Source of the DNA: HGM13233 sp964478515
GTDB taxonomy: Bacteria; Bacillota; Clostridia; Oscillospirales; Ruminococcaceae
Assembly (NCBI GenBank): GCA_964478515.1
Contig: CAYZIL010000008.1
Span: forward strand, 9,141-73,140
Reading direction: 5' to 3'
DNA: 64,000 nucleotides
Shown: positions 58,547 through 64,000 of the stretch, piece by piece
Position numbering within the stretch: position 1 is the stretch's first letter
Layout: every line of letters starts with the position of its first letter
The notes under the pieces: model-generated
Seen by the model: only the letters and a program-made list of their open reading frames with translations
Databases searched by the model: none
Told to the model about the DNA's origin: nothing
Translations under genes and position numbers: made by a program

Positions 58547-59033
58547 TGCCGGAGTCAATATCGTTTTCGACGTGCAGACCGGCGAGCCCAGCTATACTTC
58601 GGGCGACTGGCAAGGGCGGGTCGTTTACGCGGGCTTCTTCCCGCGGCTGGCGGCTTTTGTGCTCGACATGCTGCTCGCGGGCGGTCTGGCGCTGAGCCTT
58701 ACTTTGCCGCTGCGGTTTGTCTCTTTCGCTAACACAGCGTTTCTCTTTGACTACTCCTTGCTCGACGTCGCCAAATTTCTGCTTATCGCAGTTTATTTTG
58801 TTCTCTTTACCCATTTTTTCGGCTCCACTCCGGGTAAACTGCTGCTGCGCTTGCGGGTCATCTCACTGCGCAGCGCCGGCGGCAAGGTCAGCTTTTTTGA
58901 CGCGCTTTACCGCGAGACAGTCGGCCGTTTCATCAGTTCGCTGCTGTGTATCGGCTATATTGTGGTCGCTTTCGACTCGCGCCACCGCGGCTTTCACGAC
59001 ATGCTCTGCGACACCGCAGTGATCTACCGCTAG
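58533..59033 (+). CDS. RDD-family membrane protein
   Basis: A 166-residue protein with an N-terminal polar region of about 40 residues and three transmembrane helices. The RDD motif reads FFPRLAAFVLDML (Arg, then Asp seven residues later), and the loop STPGKLLLRLRV and terminal RHRGFHDMLCDTAVI are family-typical. RDD proteins are small membrane proteins of mostly unknown function; some have been linked to ion transport. Its overlap with sppA suggests functional or translational coupling. Confidence 0.88.
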   Translation: MPNSDAGVNIVFDVQTGEPSYTSGDWQGRVVYAGFFPRLAAFVLDMLLAGGLALSLTLPLRFVSFANTAFLFDYSLLDVAKFLLIAVYFVLFTHFFGSTPGKLLLRLRVISLRSAGGKVSFFDALYRETVGRFISSLLCIGYIVVAFDSRHRGFHDMLCDTAVIYR

Positions 59034-59043
59034 GGAGAATAAA

Positions 59044-59724
59044 ATGGCCAAGCTTACAAAAGAACAGATAATCAGACGCAACCGCCGCATCCGCCGCACA
59101 CTCAGCGGCGCCGTCTTCACCATCTTCGCTGCCATCGGTGTGGTCGCAGTGGTGATATTCGGCGCGCAGCTGGTAGTCAAGGCAATGGATGACAGCGACG
59201 AAAAGGCAGCTTACGAGTCGCTTTTTGAGACTGTCGTCGCTCTTGACCCGACCCCGTTTACCATGGACGGCGAGACCGTCCCGGACGACCTGCTGCTCGA
59301 GGCAGCCATTTGGGCCGTTGTCAGCAACGAGGACACGAATAATTACCAGCGCAGTGACGAGGGCGCGCTGATACTGCCGGCGCTCGACGTGCAGACCTAC
59401 GCCAACCGAATGTATTACGGCTACACACTGACACACCACAGCTTTACCGACGTCGATATGGAATTTACCTACGACGAGGAATCGCAGACCTATACGCTGC
59501 CGCTGACAAGTTTGATTGACTCCTTCTACCCCGTCGTTGACAGCATTTCCACGCTTGGCAACACGCGCACGCTGACGGTACTTTATATGCGCGCCGACTC
59601 GTCCGGATATTTCAGCGGTATTCGCAATCCCGAAAGCGACACCGTCGTCAAGACGATGGAATACATCCTCAAAAAAGAGGACGGCAGTTACAAACTATAT
59701 GAAATAAGGCAGGTAGCGCAATGA
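59044..59724 (+). CDS. Membrane-anchored protein of unknown function
   Basis: A 226-residue protein: basic N-terminus (residues 1-20), one transmembrane helix (about 22-46) and an extracellular domain of about 175 residues with many Asp, Glu, Tyr and Thr. I do not recognise the domain. AGGGAG precedes the ATG. It lies in the operon between the RDD and pepT genes and overlaps pepT by 4 bases (ATGA), so it is almost certainly expressed. Confidence 0.75.
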   Translation: MAKLTKEQIIRRNRRIRRTLSGAVFTIFAAIGVVAVVIFGAQLVVKAMDDSDEKAAYESLFETVVALDPTPFTMDGETVPDDLLLEAAIWAVVSNEDTNNYQRSDEGALILPALDVQTYANRMYYGYTLTHHSFTDVDMEFTYDEESQTYTLPLTSLIDSFYPVVDSISTLGNTRTLTVLYMRADSSGYFSGIRNPESDTVVKTMEYILKKEDGSYKLYEIRQVAQ

Positions 59725-60938
59725 GAGCACATCAGCGTTTTTTGGAGTACATCAAATACGACACGGCCTCCGACCCCGACTCCGAGTCTTCCCCCAGCAG
59801 CGCGAAACAATTGACGCTGTCCGAGCGGTTAGCCGAAGAACTTCGCGCTATCGGCGTCGCCGACGCAGAGCTTGACGAGTTCGGTTATGTCTACGGCAGT
59901 ATACCCGCCAGCGCCGGCTGCGGGAGCAAGCCCGCCATAGGGCTCTGCGCGCACGTTGACACCTCGCCCGACATAAGCGGCGCAAATGTCAAAGCCCGCA
60001 TCGTCAAAAATTACGACGGCGGCGACGTCGTGCTCAACGAGCAGCAAAACATAGTAATGCGGCCGGCAGAATTTTCCCATATGAAAAAACACTACGGTCA
60101 GGACCTTATCGTCACCGACGGCACGACTCTGCTCGGCGCCGACGACAAAGCGGGCGTCGCCGAAATAATGACCGCCGTCGAAACCGTGCTTTCCAATGGC
60201 GCAAAGCATGGCCGCATCTGCGTTTGCTTTACACCCGACGAGGAGATTGGCCGCGGCGTCGCTCACCTGGACTTCAAAAAATTCAATCCCGACTTTGCCT
60301 TTACTCTGGACGGCGGCGACATAAACAAATACGCCTTTGAAACTTTCAATGCCGCCTCCGCCGTCGTAAAAATAAACGGCATAAATATTCACCCCGGCGA
60401 CGCCAAAGACAAAATGCGCAACGCCGTGCTTGTGGCAATGGAATTCAACGCCCTGCTGCCCAGCGACCAGCGCCCGGAAAACACCGTGGGACGCGAGGGA
60501 TTTTTCCATATCGGCAGCATCTGCGGCAACGAAGAGAGCTGCACAATGAAGTACATTCTGCGCGACCACGACGCCGCCAAGCTGGAAAGCAAAAAGCAGA
60601 CCATGCGCGACGTCGCCGCGGCAATAAACGAGCGGCGCGGTAAAAACAGCGTCGAGCTTACGCTCAAAGACGGTTACCGCAATATGCGCGAAATTCTTGA
60701 CGGACACCCCGAAATAATTGAGCGCATACAAAAGGCGATGCGCGACGCCGGCATCGAGTCCCCGCAGCCGGAAGCGGTGCGCGGCGGCACCGACGGGTCG
60801 GAAATTTCCTTCCACGGCGTCCCCTGCCCCAACCTTCCCACCGGCGGCTATAACTTTCACGGCCGCTACGAGTACATTTCCGTTCAGGCCATGGACACCG
60901 CCGTGCAGATTGTTCTGAACGTCCTGCGCCCCGAATAA
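59721..60938 (+). CDS. pepT: Peptidase T (tripeptidase)
   Basis: A 405-residue M20B dizinc aminotripeptidase that removes the N-terminal residue of tripeptides. Metal ligands and catalytic residues are visible in CAHVDTSPD, GTTLLGADDKAGVAEI, CFTPDEEIGRG, LDGGDINKY and FHGVPCPNLPTGG; the dimerisation domain lies in the middle. Length matches the family (about 405-410). It is the last gene of the sppA operon. Confidence 0.95.
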   Translation: MRAHQRFLEYIKYDTASDPDSESSPSSAKQLTLSERLAEELRAIGVADAELDEFGYVYGSIPASAGCGSKPAIGLCAHVDTSPDISGANVKARIVKNYDGGDVVLNEQQNIVMRPAEFSHMKKHYGQDLIVTDGTTLLGADDKAGVAEIMTAVETVLSNGAKHGRICVCFTPDEEIGRGVAHLDFKKFNPDFAFTLDGGDINKYAFETFNAASAVVKINGINIHPGDAKDKMRNAVLVAMEFNALLPSDQRPENTVGREGFFHIGSICGNEESCTMKYILRDHDAAKLESKKQTMRDVAAAINERRGKNSVELTLKDGYRNMREILDGHPEIIERIQKAMRDAGIESPQPEAVRGGTDGSEISFHGVPCPNLPTGGYNFHGRYEYISVQAMDTAVQIVLNVLRPE

Positions 60939-60995
60939 GCTGCGCCCCACGCAGCCGCGCTTAATAGCGCGGCAATGCCACAAAACATATATATA

Positions 60996-61024
60996 AAGCA
61001 GGGGATGTTTCCCCCTGCTTTTTA
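60996..61024. terminator. Bidirectional terminator between pepT and the accessory operon
   Basis: AAAGCAGGGG pairs with CCCCTGCTTT around ATGTTTC, with a T run on the plus strand. Confidence 0.8.
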
Positions 61025-61423
61025 TTATGCGACATCTTCCTGAGTTCTTGCGGCCGCAGCCAAAAACTTCATGTCAGCTAAAACTGACGTTTGTTCGGCA
61101 CCGTTGTCATTTTGCACATTACTTTCAAGCAGGGCGAAATTGTCGCCGCCGGCAGGGCCGTGTTCTTTTTTCTGGTCCTCTTTTGCGAGTTTTATTGCCC
61201 TGTTAATGTCACGTACGGAATTAAGATACCCCTGCGGCGCGTAATGGATATCGTCATCTGTAAAAATGTATTCCTCTTCGCATAAATGCTTAACCGCAGT
61301 GAGTTCTTCGCGCCGGCAGTAAAGTTCTTCCAGACGCCACTGCAACTGTCTTTCCGGTGACGGATAGCTCCTGTCCTCATCGCTTTCTATCTTTTCTATT
61401 GCTAAATCTGAAAATCGTCCCAT
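61025..61423 (-). CDS. Unknown acidic protein, last gene of the FtsH-like operon
   Basis: A 132-residue soluble protein with many charged residues: MGRFSDLAIEKIESDEDRS, then a segment likely to form a coiled helix (RLEELYCRREELTAVKHL), and NRAIKLAKEDQKKEH. I recognise no family. AAGGAG precedes the ATG. The start overlaps the previous gene by 22 bases, indicating one transcript. G+C is lower than in the core genes to the left. Confidence 0.6.
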   Translation of the reverse strand: MGRFSDLAIEKIESDEDRSYPSPERQLQWRLEELYCRREELTAVKHLCEEEYIFTDDDIHYAPQGYLNSVRDINRAIKLAKEDQKKEHGPAGGDNFALLESNVQNDNGAEQTSVLADMKFLAAAARTQEDVA

Positions 61424-61716
61424 TCTTCTCCTTTCGTCAGAGAAAAGCAGTTGCTGTTCTGTTCGGGCGGAACTTTCAGCATAATGACCTGCCGGTCCAA
61501 GTTGCGAGCCATTCTGACAATGACGTCAGAGTCAATAACAGACTCGTTTAAATGTTTCAGAAAATCCTTAACAACCAACGGCTTTTTTATATTGTTAAAA
61601 TCCCGTACAGCCTCAAATCCGCTCCAAAAATTCCCGACATTGAGAAAGCACATGTATTTGAAAAGGGGTTCCCGAGGCATGCCCAGCTTACCGGCACAGC
61701 AAGTGCGATTTGTCAT
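61402..61716 (-). CDS. Unknown small protein in the FtsH-like operon
   Basis: A 104-residue protein (MTNRTCCAGKLGMPREP...) with no signal peptide or clear transmembrane helix; it contains Cys-Cys and an internal patch KDFLKHLNESVIDSDVIVRMA. No family recognised. The ribosome binding site is weak (ACGGA). It overlaps the following gene and lies 72 bases after the RecF-like gene. Confidence 0.5.
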   Translation of the reverse strand: MTNRTCCAGKLGMPREPLFKYMCFLNVGNFWSGFEAVRDFNNIKKPLVVKDFLKHLNESVIDSDVIVRMARNLDRQVIMLKVPPEQNSNCFSLTKGEEWDDFQI

Positions 61717-61788
61717 ATCCGTTAGCTTGAATCTGCCGCTTTTCCCGAGTTTGAAAGTATAAGCTGCGTCGCTTGCGAAGCGCTTCGG

Positions 61789-62295
61789 TCAAAAATTGTT
61801 GATGAAATCGCCTAAGTATGCCCGAAACGCTCTTGTTGAAGAAAAGCCGTCGGTTAGTTTGAAAAGTGTGCCATTGGGATAGTATTTTCCCTCGTTGAGA
61901 TAGTGCCGCAGCCGCGCTTGAAACGCATAGCTGCTGTGGCTGAAACAGCTTGCGTCGTCCTCTTCAATACAGCAATTAATCAATCTTTTGTATCTGTTGC
62001 CACGCTCTGCGCCGGACAAGTCAAATACTTTCAGCGTCAGCAATTGGTATTTATTCGGCGCCGCGATGACCGTCCATTCTTCACCGCCAATATTAACATC
62101 GGCAGCAAATCTCGTATCCTTCCTTACCCAGGAAACGGGCACGGAAGGATACGCTTTATTCTTCAGCAATACTGCCATCGCACAGAACAACTCCTCAGCG
62201 TAAGGACTGCTGACGGCAGCAACGCTCGGGCTAAGCCGGACTTCAAAATGCCGAATACTGCCGAAGTTGTCGACTGTGAGCTTTTGAATCTCCAT
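61789..62295 (-). CDS. RecF/SMC-like N-terminal domain protein lacking Walker A
   Basis: A 168-residue protein. Its start, MEIQKLTVDNFGSIRHFEV, matches the first strand of RecF/SMC/Rad50-type ATPases, and hydrophobic residues follow where a Walker A motif should be; instead of GxxGxGK(S/T) the sequence is SSPYAEELFCAMA. The rest shows no Walker B or signature motif, so it cannot be an active ATPase as it stands. It may be a derived structural or adaptor protein, or a decaying gene. The ATG at 62295 is chosen; a GTG immediately before it is possible. It begins 28 bases after the FtsH-like gene. Confidence 0.5.
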   Translation of the reverse strand: MEIQKLTVDNFGSIRHFEVRLSPSVAAVSSPYAEELFCAMAVLLKNKAYPSVPVSWVRKDTRFAADVNIGGEEWTVIAAPNKYQLLTLKVFDLSGAERGNRYKRLINCCIEEDDASCFSHSSYAFQARLRHYLNEGKYYPNGTLFKLTDGFSSTRAFRAYLGDFINNF

Positions 62296-62323
62296 CACCT
62301 GTATTTTTTTAGCTGCAGCCCGG

Positions 62324-63646
62324 TTACAGTTCCACAGACACAATTTTACACTCACTCTTTATTTTTTTTATGTCCGCTGCGGACAGCAGCGACTTGCGGG
62401 CAAGCTCCGCGGCGACTTTCTCAAAAAATTCGTTATTCAAAGCGAGAATCTCTTTTGCCTTTCGGTAATACTTTTCCATTTCGGCAGATACTACCATCTC
62501 ACGTTTGGACTTGAGAGTTTGGGAATCGTCTAAAATATCGTTAATGTGCAGGTCTAATCCGCAAACACAATTGCCCCCGACAAGAAGCTCAACTCTGCTA
62601 AACGCTCTATTAAGGTCGATTTCACACCCGCTATCAAAAACACCGAATTTCTTCTCAACGGCCGCCATACCGGCCAATGCCACAATAATGTGTCTTTGCT
62701 CCTTGTGCTGCAGTAACTCGTCATTATCATCGTCGTCGCCGCAATCGACAAAGCCATTGCGTCTTTGGCCATCTCCATACGCTGTGGCCAAGGCGACGCT
62801 TTCCGGATACAAAACTTCCGACACTTCAACGTGGCCAGACTCGTGATATATTGTCTGCGCACTGACACTGTTTTCGTCACATTGCAGTGGCTCGTCGTCT
62901 TCCTGTTCTGCGGCGGAGATCCTAAAATCAGATATATTATAAATTGCCTTCATACAGGCCTTTAAAAAATGTTCCATCGTAATTACATCCGCCTGCTCGT
63001 ACCCGGCATAAAGGCCTGCTTGATTGATTACCGTTTCAAGCTCAGCGCAAGAATGATTATGCATAATACTGGCAATCACAGCCGGGTCGGCATCCTTAAC
63101 AAATTTTTTGTTTTTGATGTAGTGCGAGATAATTTCTACTGCGTCGCGACCGCGTGGAGCTTCAACATTAATAACGCGGTCAAACCGTCCCGCGCGGTAC
63201 AGCGAGTGGGGCAAACAGCGAATATTGTTGGCTGTTGCCAACACAAACAGCTGCTTGTCCTTGGCAGCGTCTATACAGGACTGTACGGTAACATATTTCT
63301 CCGCATCCGGATGTCTTTCATCGCCGTTTGAGAACTTGTCCATGTCGTCCAGATACACAATGGCCGGGGCGTTTTCGGCAGCCTCGCGGAAGGTTGTTTT
63401 AATTACCTTCACAAAATCGCCGTTGGGCTGATCCTTGCGGCAGGTAAAAACCTTGCGCCCGCTCTGTTCAATTACAGCACCGGCCATTAAAGACTTTCCT
63501 ACGCCGGGCTCGCCGTGGAGCAGCAGCCCTCTTGGAGCGCTCACGCCGAGCCGGTCATAGGCCGCACGGTTTTTAAGTGTGTCACTTATCTGCATCAGTT
63601 CTTCTTTAATTGCGGAGTAGCCGATTATTCTGTCAAATGCGCTCAA
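62324..63646 (-). CDS. Soluble FtsH-like AAA+ zinc metalloprotease
   Basis: About 440 residues. The AAA+ module has Walker A GEPGVGKSL, Walker B IVYLDDMD, sensor 1 VLATANN and the arginine-finger segment RAGRFDR. The C-terminal part is an M41-type peptidase: the zinc motif IYHESGHVEV (HExGH), then an IDLNRAF segment whose Asp fits the third ligand. FtsH has an N-terminal membrane anchor; here the protein starts directly at the AAA domain. A TTG start at 63646 is favoured (AGAGG 9 bases upstream). It is first in a four-gene operon with lower G+C, a probable accessory system. Confidence 0.75.
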   Translation of the reverse strand: MSAFDRIIGYSAIKEELMQISDTLKNRAAYDRLGVSAPRGLLLHGEPGVGKSLMAGAVIEQSGRKVFTCRKDQPNGDFVKVIKTTFREAAENAPAIVYLDDMDKFSNGDERHPDAEKYVTVQSCIDAAKDKQLFVLATANNIRCLPHSLYRAGRFDRVINVEAPRGRDAVEIISHYIKNKKFVKDADPAVIASIMHNHSCAELETVINQAGLYAGYEQADVITMEHFLKACMKAIYNISDFRISAAEQEDDEPLQCDENSVSAQTIYHESGHVEVSEVLYPESVALATAYGDGQRRNGFVDCGDDDDNDELLQHKEQRHIIVALAGMAAVEKKFGVFDSGCEIDLNRAFSRVELLVGGNCVCGLDLHINDILDDSQTLKSKREMVVSAEMEKYYRKAKEILALNNEFFEKVAAELARKSLLSAADIKKIKSECKIVSVEL

Positions 63647-63810
63647 AATCGTTTCCTCTTTTCTCAGTTTTATGGATTCATTATAAAATAAGGTGTGCCC
63701 CGAATATGGTGCGCGACCGGCAGCGAAAAGCAGCTTGCTTCTGTTCCTCAATTGGGAAGCTTAAAACTTTCAACCTCAAATGCCGCACTGAAAATTTGGC
63801 AGGAAAACAA

Positions 63811-63838
63811 AAAAACCGCACCGGATGGTGCGGTTTTT
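63811..63838 (-). terminator. Terminator between the right-edge gene and the FtsH-like operon
   Basis: AAAAACCGCACC (63811-63822) pairs with GGTGCGGTTTTT (63827-63838), GGAT loop; on the minus strand a run of seven T follows. Confidence 0.85.
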
Positions 63839-63852
63839 AGTATGTTCTCGTT

Positions 63853-64000
63853 TTAACTTAAAATGGTTTCCACCCATTCATTAAGGGCTCGCGATTCATT
63901 TGCAACCAATTCCTGCCATATGCCACGGTAACATAAGCTTCCGGGTTTCCCAGTGTTTTTTCGGTTTTCATAAATATGACCTGGCAACAAAAATTCATAT
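63853..64000 (-). CDS. C-terminal fragment of an unidentified gene running off the right edge
   Basis: The last 48 codons before a TAA at 63855-63853 give YEFLLPGHIYENRKNTG at the left and end in LNEWVETILS. The fragment is too short to identify. It is followed by a strong terminator, which supports it being real. Confidence 0.4.
   Translation of the reverse strand, partial: YEFLLPGHIYENRKNTGKPGSLCYRGIWQELVANESRALNEWVETILS

Overview
The window looks like a chromosomal segment of a spore-forming anaerobic member of the Clostridia (Bacillota) with a fairly high G+C content. The evidence is the sporulation genes (spoVAC, spoVAD, spoVAE, spoIIP, a SpoIIQ-like peptidase), Gram-positive promoters (TTGACA/TATAAT with 17-bp spacing), strong GGAGG ribosome binding sites, a T-box leader, a Gram-positive LexA box, two DegV proteins, a DUF1836 protein and Rnf-type membrane proteins. 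The species cannot be named from this sequence. There are no rRNA genes, insertion sequences or CRISPR arrays; the only tRNA is tRNA-Arg(ACG) at 26.9 kb. Codon use is strongly biased to GCC/GGC, which creates many long antisense open frames that are not genes.

Layout. 0-4 kb: a transporter fragment, an acyltransferase with a zinc ribbon, nagB, a lipoprotein and a chloramphenicol-acetyltransferase-like gene. 4-7 kb: a minus-strand operon rpe-rnfD-rnfE-rnfA that lacks rnfB, rnfC and rnfG and has lost most of the intramembrane Fe-S cysteines. 7-10 kb: response regulator, histidine kinase and a membrane-anchored HtrA-like protein without the catalytic histidine. 10-18 kb: ychF-mtnN, an aldo/keto reductase, prmA, a lone ABC ATPase, an Lrp regulator with an aminotransferase, and a WYL regulator. 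18-21 kb: spoVAC-spoVAD, then a tryptophan T-box controlling a stand-alone TrpB2. 21-27 kb: a small protein behind an operator-like inverted repeat, psuK-psuG, the SpoIIQ-like peptidase, a PrsA-like foldase with adenosine deaminase, and the tRNA. 27-33 kb: DUF1836, DegV, a broken PAP2 gene, a diguanylate cyclase, a TIGR01906 protein and a cation efflux protein.

33-43 kb holds a ten-gene minus-strand sugar operon. It encodes a TIM-barrel isomerase/lyase-like protein, a Gfo/Idh/MocA dehydrogenase, a complete ribose-type ABC importer, a cupin glucose-6-phosphate isomerase, both ribulose monophosphate enzymes (HPS and PHI), a ROK kinase and a DeoR regulator. Read together, the enzymes can take an imported glucoside to glucose, glucose-6-P, fructose-6-P, 3-hexulose-6-P and finally ribulose-5-P plus formaldehyde; this route is an inference.

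43-61 kb: lexA, a possible small RNA, a CDP-alcohol phosphatidyltransferase that appears to start at ATA, a C26 amidotransferase, a second DegV, a DUF3788 protein, a cytoplasmic 5'-nucleotidase, then the minus-strand cluster lepA-hemW-nudix-cof-ptsI-ptsH with spoIIP upstream and rpsT divergent, spoVAE, and a plus-strand sppA-RDD-unknown-pepT operon. 61-64 kb has visibly lower G+C and holds a four-gene accessory operon: a soluble FtsH-like AAA+ zinc protease, a RecF/SMC-like protein without a Walker A motif, and two unknown small proteins.

The strongest candidates for undescribed biology are the cysteine-poor RnfDEA module, the sugar/RuMP operon, and the FtsH-like accessory operon at the right edge.
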